This document shows positions 42,525-51,110 of a stretch of 64,000 nt of DNA, one piece after another; position 1 is the first letter of the stretch, and each line of letters begins with the position of its first letter. The notes below the pieces were generated by a model. That model was not told the DNA's origin, ran no database searches, and saw nothing but the letters and a program-made list of their open reading frames with translations. Source of the stretch: Achromobacter spanius (lineage in GTDB: Bacteria; Pseudomonadota; Gammaproteobacteria; Burkholderiales; Burkholderiaceae_B); the NCBI RefSeq assembly GCF_029637605.1, contig NZ_CP121261.1, positions 3,906,001 through 3,970,000 on the forward strand. Reading direction: 5' to 3'. Made by a program: the position numbers and the translations under genes.

Positions 42525-44102
42525 TCAAGGGCGCCAGACGGTATGGCTTTGTTCGCGTGCGAATTGCGTCACGTAGTACGGCCCCAGCCCGCCCTTGCCG
42601 GTCATGCCCGACCCCTTCCAGCCGCAAAAGGTTTGTATGCCTGGCCAGGCGCCGGTGGTCGCGCCGCTGGCGCGGTTCACGTACAGGGCGCCGGCATGCG
42701 CCTGGTTCAGAAACAGGTCAATCTCGTCTTTCTCTTGGGCGTAGCAGCCGGCGGTAAGGCCGTAGTCGACCGCGTTGCCGTCATCGATGGCCGTTTGCAG
42801 GTCGTTAAACGGCAACACCGAGACAAACGGCAGGAACAGTTCCTTGCGGTTCAAGCGGTGGTCGGCGGGCAGGCCGGCCGCCACGGCTGGGCGCACGTAA
42901 TGGCCATAAGCCAGTTCGCCCGCGCTCAAGCGGCGCCCGCCCGACAGCAGCCGACCGGAGGCGTCCACGTCTTCGCAAGCCGTGCGATAGCGCCGCCACG
43001 CCGCTTCGTCGATCAGCGGCCCCATGAACACGCCGCGCTCCCGCGGATCGCCCACCGTGACGGCCTCGGTTGCCGCGCACAACCGTTCCAGAAAGGTGTC
43101 GTGCACCGCCGCGTGCGCGTAGACCTTCGACCCCGCCGAGCACTTCTGCCCTTGCAGCCCAAAGGCGGAACGCAACACGCCTTGCACGGCCACGTCCAGG
43201 TCCGCGCTGGCGGTGATGTAGGTGGGGTTCTTGCCGCCCATCTCGGCAATGACGGGCCGCGCGTGGCGGCCCGCCGCCACCGTTTGCAGCAGCTCCATGC
43301 CCACGTCCAGGCTGCCGGTGAAGGCGTAGCCGTCGATGCCCGTGTGATGCGCCAACAGCGCGCCCGTCTTGGCGCCGCCATACACCCCGTTCATGCAACC
43401 CGATGGCACGCCCGCCGCGTCGCAGGCGCCCAGCAGCAGCGCGCCCGTCAACGCGGCGCGGGGCGACGGCTTATAGACCACGGCGTTGCCCGCCAGCAAG
43501 GCGGCGCACATCATGTTCACCGACAAGGCCAAGGGAAAATTGAAGGGCGCGATCACCGCGAACACGCCATACGGACGCAGCACATCGTGGGTGCTTTCGT
43601 TATCGAAGGCGCGCGCCAGCGGTTGCCGATAGCCGTCGTTGCGTTCGGCTTGATCGCAGTAGTAACGGATCAGGTCCACCGCTTCTTCGGCCTCGCCCAG
43701 CGCTTCCAGGCGCGACTTGCCGATCTCGACGATCGTCGCCATGGCGAAGTCGTACTTGCGTTCGGACAGCACCATCGCCAAACGCCGCAGCACAGCGATA
43801 CGCGCCGCCCAACCCTGCGCGGCCCAAGCCGGTTGCGCATGCCGGGCGCAAGCGATGGCGCGGTCCACGGTGTCGGCATCCGCGCAAGGAAAGCGGCCGA
43901 TCAACAACCAATGGTCGATCGGCGAATAGCATGCGTGCAGGTCTTCGCCCGCCACCGCCTGACCATCAAAACGATGGCGATGGTCGTGGCCCAGCATGCG
44001 CGATTCGAAGTCGGGCAGGCGCTGGTCCAGCAGGTCGTGCACCGCCGAAAAGTCGGTGTGGATGTTCGAGTAGGTGACGCGAGGCAGGGTGTGGTCGATC
44101 AC
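42525..44102 (-). CDS. Aldehyde dehydrogenase family protein (RocA-like)
   Basis: This 525-aa NAD(P)-dependent enzyme has VIAPFNFPLALSVNM (cofactor site), VYKPSPRAALTG, the catalytic glutamate in VIAEMGGKNPTYI and the catalytic cysteine in GLQGQKCSAGSKVY. It resembles the 1-pyrroline-5-carboxylate/glutamate semialdehyde group in length and in the motif FDNESTHDVLRPYGV. The setting, among CoA-pathway genes, does not point to proline catabolism. It probably oxidises an aldehyde formed from the pathway substrate. It lies 57 bases after the thioesterase gene. Confidence 0.88.
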   Translation of the reverse strand: MIDHTLPRVTYSNIHTDFSAVHDLLDQRLPDFESRMLGHDHRHRFDGQAVAGEDLHACYSPIDHWLLIGRFPCADADTVDRAIACARHAQPAWAAQGWAARIAVLRRLAMVLSERKYDFAMATIVEIGKSRLEALGEAEEAVDLIRYYCDQAERNDGYRQPLARAFDNESTHDVLRPYGVFAVIAPFNFPLALSVNMMCAALLAGNAVVYKPSPRAALTGALLLGACDAAGVPSGCMNGVYGGAKTGALLAHHTGIDGYAFTGSLDVGMELLQTVAAGRHARPVIAEMGGKNPTYITASADLDVAVQGVLRSAFGLQGQKCSAGSKVYAHAAVHDTFLERLCAATEAVTVGDPRERGVFMGPLIDEAAWRRYRTACEDVDASGRLLSGGRRLSAGELAYGHYVRPAVAAGLPADHRLNRKELFLPFVSVLPFNDLQTAIDDGNAVDYGLTAGCYAQEKDEIDLFLNQAHAGALYVNRASGATTGAWPGIQTFCGWKGSGMTGKGGLGPYYVTQFAREQSHTVWRP

Positions 44103-44159
44103 AGCAGCTCCCAGGGCGGCGTTTGGGTCAGTGCGGCCGGCTGGGCGCGGCAGTCGGGC

Positions 44160-44639
44160 TCAGGCCGCGCGCAACAACGGTTCCAACGCGCGGCGCAAGG
44201 CCGGCGGCAGTTCGACGGGCTTGCTGGATTCACGGTCCACATAGGCGTGGGTGTAGCTGCCCTGTGCAGCCGCCGTCTCATCATCCTCGCGAAACATCGC
44301 GAACTCGTAGGTGACGCTGCTGCGGCCCAGGCGCCCCACGCGCAAGCCAAGCACGACGCGGTCGGGGAACGTGATCGGGCGAAAGTACGAGGTCTGGCTG
44401 TGCACCACCAGGCCGATCACGGCGCTGACGCGCAGGTCCAGCACGCCCAGCTCGATCAGCGTCTGGTTGACCGCCGTGTCGAAGTATTCGTTGTAGACCA
44501 CGTTGTTCATGTGGCCGTAGACGTCGGTATCGCGCAGCCGTGTCGTCATCGGCAACAGACGCGGGTAGTCACCACGCGCATGGGGTGCTGCGCGCTGCGG
44601 TTGCGGTTGCGGTTGCTGCTGTTCTGCGCTGGCGTTCAT
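44160..44639 (-). CDS. Acyl-CoA thioesterase, 4-hydroxybenzoyl-CoA thioesterase-like hotdog family
   Basis: This 159-aa hotdog-fold protein has the HotDog motif RLRDTDVYGHMNNVVYNEYFD (catalytic aspartate in DxxGH). The N-terminal 22 residues are a Gln/Pro-repeat stretch (EQQQPQPQPQ) and are probably disordered. The hotdog core starts near residue 30 (PMTTRLRDTD). It overlaps the SDR gene by 4 bases. It would release a free acid from CoA or act as a housekeeping deacylase in the pathway. Confidence 0.85.
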   Translation of the reverse strand: MNASAEQQQPQPQPQRAAPHARGDYPRLLPMTTRLRDTDVYGHMNNVVYNEYFDTAVNQTLIELGVLDLRVSAVIGLVVHSQTSYFRPITFPDRVVLGLRVGRLGRSSVTYEFAMFREDDETAAAQGSYTHAYVDRESSKPVELPPALRRALEPLLRAA

Positions 44640-45520
44640 GCGGCCTCCTGTGCGCGCTTCAAGATACGGGCAACGTGGGCCAGCCCCTCGGGCGGCTCGA
44701 TCAGCGTTTCCAGGCTGGCGATGTCATCAAAGTGCGCGGCGATGCTTTCCGGCGTGCGCTCGCTTTCCGGGAAATACATGCCCTCGCCTTCCACAATGGC
44801 CAACCGCGCGTAGGTGCCCGCGCCCGCCAGCAACGCGGTGCGGCTGGGTGCGCCTTCGGCCACCAGGAACAAGGCGGCGGGCGTCACATAGGCGGGGTCC
44901 AGCGCGCGCAGGGCGTCGGCGTCGAACATCTCGGCGGTCATGCGGGTGGCGGCGGTGGGCACCAGCGCGTTCACATGGATGCCGTGCTTCTGGCCTTCCA
45001 GGTGCAGCACGTTCATCAGGCCAACCACGCCCGCCTTCGCAGCGCCGTAGTTGGATTGGCCGAAGTTTCCATACATGCCTGACGTGGACGTGGTCATCAG
45101 GATGCGGCCATAGCGTTGCTCGCGCATGATGGGCCAAACGGCGCGCGCGCAGTTGGCCGAGCCCAGCAGATGCACGTCGATAACGGCGTTGAAGTCGTCG
45201 GCGCTCATCTTGGCGAAAGTCTTGTCGCGCAGAATGCCGGCGTTGTTGATCAGAATGTCGACACGCCCCCAGGCGTCCATGGCGCTTGCCACCATGGCGT
45301 CCACGGCCGAGACATCGCAGACATTGCCGCCGTCGGCAATGGCCTGCCCGCCCGCCGCGCGGATCTCGTCGACCACGGCTTGCGCCGCGCCGCCGAAATC
45401 ATTGACCACCACGCGGCAACCGCGCGCGGCCAGTTGCAGCGCGTGGCTGCGGCCCAGCCCTTGTCCGGCGCCTGTCACGATGGCGACGCGTTCGTCAAAG
45501 CGTATGGTCATGGCGGTCAT
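44636..45520 (-). CDS. SDR family 3-hydroxyacyl-CoA dehydrogenase-like
   Basis: This 294-aa short-chain dehydrogenase has AIVTGAGQGLGRSHALQLAA, the VVVNDFGG acidic end of beta2 (NAD preference), NNAGILRDKTFAKM and STSGMYGNFGQSNYGAAKAG (S, Y and K catalytic). The NDFGG/ILRDKTFAKM pattern is that of the dehydrogenase part of peroxisomal-type multifunctional enzyme 2. The first ATG at 45520 overlaps the MaoC stop (ATGA); an internal ATG at 45511 is possible. It acts with the MaoC-like protein next door as hydratase-dehydrogenase. Confidence 0.9.
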   Translation of the reverse strand: MTAMTIRFDERVAIVTGAGQGLGRSHALQLAARGCRVVVNDFGGAAQAVVDEIRAAGGQAIADGGNVCDVSAVDAMVASAMDAWGRVDILINNAGILRDKTFAKMSADDFNAVIDVHLLGSANCARAVWPIMREQRYGRILMTTSTSGMYGNFGQSNYGAAKAGVVGLMNVLHLEGQKHGIHVNALVPTAATRMTAEMFDADALRALDPAYVTPAALFLVAEGAPSRTALLAGAGTYARLAIVEGEGMYFPESERTPESIAAHFDDIASLETLIEPPEGLAHVARILKRAQEAA

Positions 45521-45996
45521 CCTTGAAGCACGGTCATGGTGATCCAGTCAGCCACCAAGGCGGGACGCGCGGCGCCCTCGATCTCGACGGTGACGGCGTA
45601 GCGGGTGGTGAATTCACGGTCGTTGCGGGACGTGAATTCGCTAAGGACAAAGCGGCCGCGAATCCGTGCACCCACGGGCACCGGCGTCAGAAAGCGGACT
45701 TTGTCGAAACCGTAGTTGATCCCGATGGCCCCTTCGAATACCGGCAGCACCTGCAAGCTGAACCGGGTCAGCAGCGACAACGACAGAAAGCCATGCGCGA
45801 TCGGCCCACCAAACGCGCTTTCACGCGCGGCGCGCGCCGGGTCCACATGAATGAACTGGTGGTCGCCGGTGGCATCGGCAAACAGGTCCACCTGCGCCTG
45901 GGTGACGGTGAGCCAATCCGACACACCGATTTCTTGCGATACCTGGGCGGCCAGGGTTTGCGGAGGGGTGAGGGGCGAGGCAAGGTCTGTCGTCAT
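45517..45996 (-). CDS. MaoC family acyl-CoA dehydratase/hydratase
   Basis: This 159-aa hotdog protein has the (R)-hydratase motif FADATGDHQFIHVDPARA (Asp-His pair). It continues GGPIAHGFLSLSLLTRF and INYGFDKVRFLTPVPVGARI. It hydrates 2-enoyl-CoA to 3-hydroxyacyl-CoA, the substrate of the SDR encoded next. The ATG at 45996 is chosen as the normal N-terminus; the frame up to 46038 has no support. It is the first gene of the leftward operon, and a TetR-type operator lies 57-70 bases upstream. Confidence 0.9.
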   Translation of the reverse strand: MTTDLASPLTPPQTLAAQVSQEIGVSDWLTVTQAQVDLFADATGDHQFIHVDPARAARESAFGGPIAHGFLSLSLLTRFSLQVLPVFEGAIGINYGFDKVRFLTPVPVGARIRGRFVLSEFTSRNDREFTTRYAVTVEIEGAARPALVADWITMTVLQG

Positions 45997-46052
45997 GGAT
46001 GGCCGTTGAAAGCTGCGTGAGCGGGCTTGGTCATGCAATTAAGCACGAAAAC

Positions 46053-46066
46053 ATACCGAGTAGTAT
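46053..46066. promoter_or_regulatory. TetR-type operator, copy 1 (MaoC/TetR divergent region)
   Basis: ATACCGAGTAGTAT is a 14-bp palindrome with ATACy/rGTAT arms. On the minus strand a TATACT -10 box for the MaoC operon overlaps its outer part. The same sequence shape recurs at 48942-48955, where only three central bases differ, marking a regulon of the TetR gene at 46204. Confidence 0.75.
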
Positions 46067-46203
46067 AAACTTCGTTTTTGCGATTTGCATAGCGCGCCGA
46101 TCAACGTCGCGCCCCGATGCAAAAGTGTCCCGCCACCCGGCGTGACGCGGGGCGATTGGCTAAACTGGCGCTTTGCCGCGACGCATGGATGGAGATAGGC
46201 GCA

Positions 46204-46845
46204 ATGAATGGGGAACCTACGGTGACGGCTGCACGCGATGACGGCATGGGCAACATTGAACTGCTGACCGCGGCGGCCGAATGCTTCATGGAGCAGGGGT
46301 TCCACGCCTCCAGCATCGACGACGTGGCGCGCCGGCTGGGCGCCACCAAGGGCCGCGTCTACCACTACTACCGGTCGAAAACCGACCTGTTCTTCGACGT
46401 GCACCGCGAAGGCATGCGGCGTAACTTCGAGGCCGTGCGTCCGGTCATGAAGGAACCGGGCACCGCCGCCCATCGGCTGGCGCTGATGCTCAAGCACCAT
46501 GCGCTGTCCATGATGGAAAACCTGGCGTTTGAAACGGTGGTGGTGCAAGGCGTGCACATGCATCGCCTGGGCGCGACCACCCCCGCGCAGCGTCAGACGC
46601 TGGCTGACCTGATGACCATCCGCGACGATTTCGAAGCGCTGTTCAAGCGCGTCGCCTATGAAGGAGTGGAAGACGGCTCGCTGGCCATTGACGACGTGTC
46701 GGTCGCCATCAAGGCGGCGCTGGGCGCCATCAACTGGCTGGCCGTCTGGTATCGCCCGCGCCTGGGCGAAACTCGCGACGACCGCGAAATCCTGGCCAAC
46801 AAAGTCGTCCACACCATCATCGCCGGCCTAGGCACCCGCCCCTGA
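46204..46845 (+). CDS. TetR family transcriptional regulator
   Basis: This 213-aa repressor has the TetR HTH at residues about 17-60 (AAAECFMEQGFHASSIDDVA, RRLGATKGRVYHYYRSKTDL). A helical effector domain with the TetR_C-like end (IKAALGAINWLAVWYRPRL) follows. The ATG at 46204 has GGAGA at 9 bases and is chosen over frames from 46117 and 46189. It is divergent from the MaoC operon. Two matching operators (46053 and 48942) suggest it represses both acyl-CoA units until an acyl-CoA ligand is present. Confidence 0.9.
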   Translation: MNGEPTVTAARDDGMGNIELLTAAAECFMEQGFHASSIDDVARRLGATKGRVYHYYRSKTDLFFDVHREGMRRNFEAVRPVMKEPGTAAHRLALMLKHHALSMMENLAFETVVVQGVHMHRLGATTPAQRQTLADLMTIRDDFEALFKRVAYEGVEDGSLAIDDVSVAIKAALGAINWLAVWYRPRLGETRDDREILANKVVHTIIAGLGTRP

Positions 46846-46876
46846 CGCCAAACGTCGCGGTCACCCCGCGACGCCC

Positions 46877-46912
46877 CTACCGCCTCTGCCGCCTCTGCCG
46901 TCTCTACCGTAG
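46877..46912. repeat. 9-bp tandem repeat, four units, after the TetR gene
   Basis: CTACCGCCT, CTGCCGCCT, CTGCCGTCT and CTACCGTAG follow one another directly. The array leads straight into the first arm of the REP-like composite. Confidence 0.7.
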
Positions 46913-47079
46913 GATGGGTGAAGCGCGAGAATCTTTAAACACGAACAACGCCCCACAACGCGCGCAACCCATCAAGCAGCCACGGAGTTTTTAACGGACG
47001 GAGCCACAACGCCAAATGGGTTACGCGCGATCCGCATCCGATTCCTTTTGGAATGCTTCCCGCGCTTCACCCATCCTAC
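46909..47079. repeat. REP-like composite repeat, copy 1 (four arms)
   Basis: Outer arms GTAGGATGGGTGAAGCGCG (from 46909) and CGCGCTTCACCCATCCTAC (to 47079) are exact inverted repeats. Between them lie an inner pair, CGCGCAACCCATC (46961-46973) and ATGGGTTACGCGCG (47016-47029). No gene is seen in this region. The same architecture occurs at 55389-55641. Confidence 0.85.
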
Positions 47080-47091
47080 GGCAGGGCACTT

Positions 47092-47156
47092 GTAGGATGG
47101 GTGAAGCGCGCGATGTCCTCAACAAGAACCCCAAGGTCCAACGCGCGCAACCCATC
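47092..47156. repeat. REP-like half element next to copy 1
   Basis: A further GTAGGATGGGTGAAGCGCG arm (from 47092) and its inner partner CGCGCAACCCATC occur without the second half. With copy 1 it fills most of the 329-bp gap between the TetR gene and the convergent CoA ligase gene. Confidence 0.8.
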
Positions 47157-47174
47157 ACCGCAACCTAATCCCCC

Positions 47175-48812
47175 TCACCCCAACCTCTCCCTTCGCAACC
47201 GAACCCCCGCCCGCTCTCGATCCCACGTCCCCGCCGCCACCCCCTCGCTGCGCAACACATGCTTTTGCAGCTTGCCACTCGCCGTCTTAGGCAATTCCTC
47301 CACCACCCTCACATACCGCGGCACCATGTAATGCGGCACCCGCTCGGCCAACCACGCGATCAACTCGCCCGGCTCCACCTGCGCACCCTCCACCGCCGTC
47401 ACCACCGCCAGCACCTCATCCTCACCGTGCTCACTCGGCACCGCCACCGCCACCGCTTCCCGCACCGCCGGGTAAGCGCAAATCTCCCCCTCAAGCTCAA
47501 ACGACGAGATGTTCTCGCCGCGCCGCCGAATCACGTCCTTCAAGCGATCAACAAAGAAAAACGTGCCATCCGCCTCGCGCCGAAACGCATCGCCCGTATG
47601 GAACCAGCCGTTGCGCATCGATGCGGCGGTGGCTTCAGCGTTTTGGTAGTAACCCGAGAACAGCGCCCAGGGCCGATGCGAACGAATCAGCAATTCGCCC
47701 ACCTGGCCGTCCGGCAGCGCGCGGTCCTGCGCATCGCCCACGCGCAGTTCGAACCAGGGCCGGGGCTTGCCGCAGTGCCCGGCCTCGGTCAGACCCGGTC
47801 CCGCGCTTAGCGGGCTGGCAATCTCGGTCATGTTGTAGACCGTGTAAAGATCCACCCCAAAGCGCGCCTGAAACGCTGGCGCGTCTTCGCCAAACGGCAC
47901 GATGAACGCGCGGCGCAACGTATGCTCGCGGTCGCGTGGCGACGGCGCTTGCTTGAGCAGGAAGTTGGCCATCACGCCCAGCAGCAGCACCACCGTGCTT
48001 TCGGTGTCGCGGATGGCGTCCCAGAATTCGGCGGTGCGAAACTCGGGCACCATGGCGATGGACCCGCCATAAGCCAGCATGGCGTACACGTACAAGGTGC
48101 TGCCGCAATGGAAGATGGGGCCCGCGATCATGCAGCGGTCATCCGGCGTGATGCAGTCAAAGGCGTCCGGCCCCATGGTGTAGATCTGCACGTAGGACGT
48201 CACCACGCCCTTGGACAACCCGGTCGTGCCGGACGTGTACATGATGGACTGCGTATCCCAGGGTTCGATGGGCGTCTCGGTGGCCAGCAGATCCGGCGCG
48301 GGGTCGCCCGGTTCATCCACCAGTGGGGCGAACGACACGCCGGCCGGTGGCTCGGACGGGTTGGTCGACATGCCGCCATCGCCGTCGCCCGTCAGCAGCA
48401 CCTGGCGCAGCGCCCCCGGCGGCAATTCCTGCAAGCGCCCCACCAGCGCCGGGTGCGCCAGCATCAGCGAAGCCTGGGCGTTTTCCAGCACGTGGGCCAG
48501 CGGGCGGCCGCGCAGCGCGGTGTTCAGCGGCACATACACCGCGCCCAGATAGTTAATGGCGAACCAACTGACCAGCAGCTCAGGCCCATTGCCCATCCAG
48601 CACAGCACGCGATCGCCCTGCTTCACGCCGGCACGGCGCAGCGTCGCTGCCCGTTGGCGCACCTGCGCCAGCGTCTGGGCATAGGTCCAGCCCGGACCCC
48701 GATGGAATTGGACAAAGATTCTGTCCGGTATCTTTTTCGCTTGCGCTTCCAGCAAATAGCGCAGCACGCATGCCTGGCGCTCGGGAACGGCCGCCCCAGC
48801 CTCGTCGTTCAT
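47175..48812 (-). CDS. AMP-dependent acyl-CoA synthetase/ligase (CaiC-like)
   Basis: This 545-aa enzyme activates a carboxylic acid with ATP and CoA. The P-loop is MYTSGTTGLSKGVV, then YNMTEIASPLSAGPG and the motif WFHTGDAFRREADG. KDVIRRRGENISSFELEG and PKTASGKLQKHVL (acylating lysine) are at the C-terminus. The ATG at 48812, with GAGGAG upstream, is preferred to 48827. It has the architecture of carnitine/crotonobetaine- and medium-chain-type ligases. Its promoter overlaps the second TetR operator, so it would start the degradation route. Confidence 0.92.
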   Translation of the reverse strand: MNDEAGAAVPERQACVLRYLLEAQAKKIPDRIFVQFHRGPGWTYAQTLAQVRQRAATLRRAGVKQGDRVLCWMGNGPELLVSWFAINYLGAVYVPLNTALRGRPLAHVLENAQASLMLAHPALVGRLQELPPGALRQVLLTGDGDGGMSTNPSEPPAGVSFAPLVDEPGDPAPDLLATETPIEPWDTQSIMYTSGTTGLSKGVVTSYVQIYTMGPDAFDCITPDDRCMIAGPIFHCGSTLYVYAMLAYGGSIAMVPEFRTAEFWDAIRDTESTVVLLLGVMANFLLKQAPSPRDREHTLRRAFIVPFGEDAPAFQARFGVDLYTVYNMTEIASPLSAGPGLTEAGHCGKPRPWFELRVGDAQDRALPDGQVGELLIRSHRPWALFSGYYQNAEATAASMRNGWFHTGDAFRREADGTFFFVDRLKDVIRRRGENISSFELEGEICAYPAVREAVAVAVPSEHGEDEVLAVVTAVEGAQVEPGELIAWLAERVPHYMVPRYVRVVEELPKTASGKLQKHVLRSEGVAAGTWDRERAGVRLRRERLG

Positions 48813-48927
48813 CAACAGTCTCCTCATCTTGTGGTTTTGCCTTATTTTTCATGACTTCCCGACGGCTATCCAGCGTTGATGGATACGGACTTACCCGCAC
48901 CCGACGCCAGGAACCGCCAGGCAAGCC

Positions 48928-48956
48928 TTGCGGCTTTCAACATACTTGGTAGTATA
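48928..48956. promoter_or_regulatory. TetR-type operator, copy 2, with divergent overlapping promoters
   Basis: ATACTTGGTAGTAT (48942-48955) has perfect ATACT/AGTAT arms. A plus-strand promoter reads TTGCGG (48928-48933), 16 bases, TAGTAT (48950-48955). On the minus strand a TATACT box (48951-48956) for the ligase gene overlaps the same site. One bound dimer would block both. Confidence 0.78.
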
Positions 48957-48993
48957 TCCACCAAATTCCTCAAAACAAGCACGGAAAAATCCC

Positions 48994-49749
48994 ATGAGCA
49001 TGGTTTCAATCGAACGTGACGATGGCGTGGCGGTGGTGCGTTACGACCGTGGCGGCAAGGCCAATGCGCTGAACCTGGCGGCCATGGATGCATTGATCGC
49101 TGCCGCCGCCGAGCTAGCCCGCGACGAACACATCCGCGCCGTGGTGCTGACCGGCACGCCCGCCGTCTTCAGCGCCGGCATCGATCTGAAAGACCCCGCC
49201 CTGTGGACCCATGACGATCCTCTGGCCACGCAGCGCGCGTTGGCGCGCGGCGAAGCGCTGTGCCGCGCGTGGGCAGAGTTGCCGCAGGCCACCATCGCCG
49301 CCATTGAAGGCGCGGCGGTCGGCGGCGGCGCGGTGCTGGCGCTGGCGTGCGACTGGCGCGTGCTGTCCAACCACGCTTTTCTGCGCCTGCCGGAAGTGCG
49401 GCTGGGCCTACCCTTGGCCTGGGGCGGCCTGCCCCGCTTGGCCAGCCTGGTGGGGCCCGCGCGCGCCAAGCGGGCGCTGTTCACCGACCTGCAACTGGAC
49501 GCCGACACCGCTCAGACCTGGGGCCTGGCGGACGCAGTGGCTCCCGCCGGCGATGCGCTGCACGCCGCGATGGCTTTGGCGCGCGACGCCGCCGCCTGCC
49601 CGCCGCTGGCGCTACGCCTGAGCAAACGAGCCATCGACGCGCAATTCGACGCGAGCCGCCTGGCGCACGCGCAGACCGATCAGTTTCTGTTGTGCCATCT
49701 GCTGTCCCAACCCACCGCCGTATCACCAATGCCGCAAAGATCCGCGTAA
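48994..49749 (+). CDS. Enoyl-CoA hydratase/isomerase family protein
   Basis: This 251-aa crotonase-fold protein has FSAGIDLKDPALW (oxyanion hole) and AVGGGAVLALACDWRVLS. The third mark is FLRLPEVRLGLPLAWGGLPR. In typical hydratases the first catalytic glutamate lies in GGGxEL; here that position is valine, while the second (PEVRLG) is present. The protein may thus be an isomerase, a hydrolase or a non-hydratase family member. The ATG at 48994 is chosen. It is 29 bases before the binding-protein gene. Confidence 0.87.
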   Translation: MSMVSIERDDGVAVVRYDRGGKANALNLAAMDALIAAAAELARDEHIRAVVLTGTPAVFSAGIDLKDPALWTHDDPLATQRALARGEALCRAWAELPQATIAAIEGAAVGGGAVLALACDWRVLSNHAFLRLPEVRLGLPLAWGGLPRLASLVGPARAKRALFTDLQLDADTAQTWGLADAVAPAGDALHAAMALARDAAACPPLALRLSKRAIDAQFDASRLAHAQTDQFLLCHLLSQPTAVSPMPQRSA

Positions 49750-49778
49750 ACAGCGGACGCCCCCCTTGGAGGAAAGAC

Positions 49779-51023
49779 ATGAACCATTACCTACGCGCCC
49801 TGCTTATTGCCGGGGCATTCGCCGTGCCGGCCGCGCATGCGCAGTCCGACAAACCCATCCGCATCGGCGTCCTGACCGATCTCTCCGCCATGAACGCCGA
49901 CCTGTCCGGGCAAGGCTCGGTGGAAGCTGCCCGCATGGCCGTCGAAGACTTTGGGCCGACGGTGCTGGGCCGCAAGATTGAAGTCATTGCGGGCGACCAC
50001 CAGAACAAGGCGGACGTGGGCTCGGCCACCGCGCGTCGCTGGATCGACCAGGAAAACGTCAAGGCCATTGTCGACGTGCCGACCTCTTCCGTGGCACTGG
50101 CGGTGCAGGAAATCACGCGCACCGCCAACATCGCCTTCCTGGCGTCCACGGCCGGCAGTTCGGACCTGACGGGCAAGGCCTGCTCGCCATCCACCGCGCA
50201 ATGGACCTACGACACTTATGCGCTGGCCAACGGCACCGGGCGCGCGCTGACCGAGTCCGGCATGAAGAAGTGGTACTTCCTGACGGCCGACTACGCCTTC
50301 GGCCACGCCTTGCAGGCCGATACCGAAAACGCCGTCAAACAGGCGGGCGGCCAGACCTTGGGCTCGGTCAAGCATCCGCGCGCATCGAACGACTTTTCGT
50401 CGTTCCTCTTGCAAGCGCAGGCGTCCAAGGCCGAGATCGTGGCGCTGGCCAATTCGTCGGGCGACACCACCATGGCGATCAAGCAGGCCAATGAATTCGG
50501 CCTGATCAAGGGCGGGCAAAAGCTGGCAGGGCTGCTCATGTTCATTACCGACGTGGATGGCGTGGGGCTGGAACAGGCGCAAGGCCTGGTGTTGACCAGC
50601 GGCTTTTACTGGGACATGGACGAGCGCACGCGCGCATGGTCCAAGCGCTATGCCGAACGGATGAAGGGGCGTGTGCCGACGATGGCGCAAGCCGGTGTCT
50701 ATTCCGCCGTGCTGACGTTCCTGAACGGCGTGAAGGAAAGCGGCAAGCTGGAAGGTGACGCGGTGATGACGCAGATTCGCGGCATGAAGATCGACGACAT
50801 GTTCGCGCGCAATGCCTATCTGCGCGCAGACGGCCGACTGGTGCATGACATGTACCTGGTGGAAGTGAAGAAGCCGTCTGAATCCAAGGCACGCTGGGAC
50901 TACTTCAAGATCCTGCGCACCATTCCGGGCGACAACGCCTTCCGGCCGCTGGACCAGGGCGGGTGCCCCCTGGTGTCGTCCAAAACGGTGGCGTCGAAAT
51001 CGGTCACCGCCACCACCAAATAA
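49779..51023 (+). CDS. ABC transporter substrate-binding protein, Liv-type (orphan)
   Basis: This 414-aa periplasmic binding protein has a signal peptide (residues 1-22, ending AAHA). A type I binding fold follows (IRIGVLTDLSAMNADLSGQG, VDVPTSSVALAVQEI, FLASTAGSSDLTG). GGAGGAAAG precedes the ATG at 49779. No permease or ATPase genes are adjacent, so it must borrow a membrane unit from elsewhere. Being cotranscribed with the crotonase gene and within the TetR regulon, it probably binds the acid fed to the CoA ligase. A strong terminator ends the unit. Confidence 0.9.
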   Translation: MNHYLRALLIAGAFAVPAAHAQSDKPIRIGVLTDLSAMNADLSGQGSVEAARMAVEDFGPTVLGRKIEVIAGDHQNKADVGSATARRWIDQENVKAIVDVPTSSVALAVQEITRTANIAFLASTAGSSDLTGKACSPSTAQWTYDTYALANGTGRALTESGMKKWYFLTADYAFGHALQADTENAVKQAGGQTLGSVKHPRASNDFSSFLLQAQASKAEIVALANSSGDTTMAIKQANEFGLIKGGQKLAGLLMFITDVDGVGLEQAQGLVLTSGFYWDMDERTRAWSKRYAERMKGRVPTMAQAGVYSAVLTFLNGVKESGKLEGDAVMTQIRGMKIDDMFARNAYLRADGRLVHDMYLVEVKKPSESKARWDYFKILRTIPGDNAFRPLDQGGCPLVSSKTVASKSVTATTK

Positions 51024-51042
51024 TCGCGCTTGCTTGCGTTTG

Positions 51043-51076
51043 GCCGGCTCCGTGCAAACGGCGCCGGCTTTTTTTT
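51043..51076 (+). terminator. Intrinsic terminator of the crotonase/binding-protein unit
   Basis: GCCGGCTCCGT-GCAA-ACGGCGCCGGC is an 11-bp stem with one mismatch, followed by eight T residues, 19 bases after the stop codon. Confidence 0.92.
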
Positions 51077-51110
51077 CACGCCTCGACAACCCATCCATGC
51101 TTTCAGCGTA

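Noticed and set aside
42525..44102. rocA/putA-type proline catabolism
   Set aside because: The sequence is similar to that group, but the neighbours are CoA-pathway genes and no proline dehydrogenase is nearby. Only the family is called.
41142..44813. 1223-aa open frame on the plus strand opposite thiolase, ALDH and thioesterase
   Set aside because: It is an antisense shadow with Arg/His/Gln-rich composition. The opposite strand has clear catalytic motifs in all genes.
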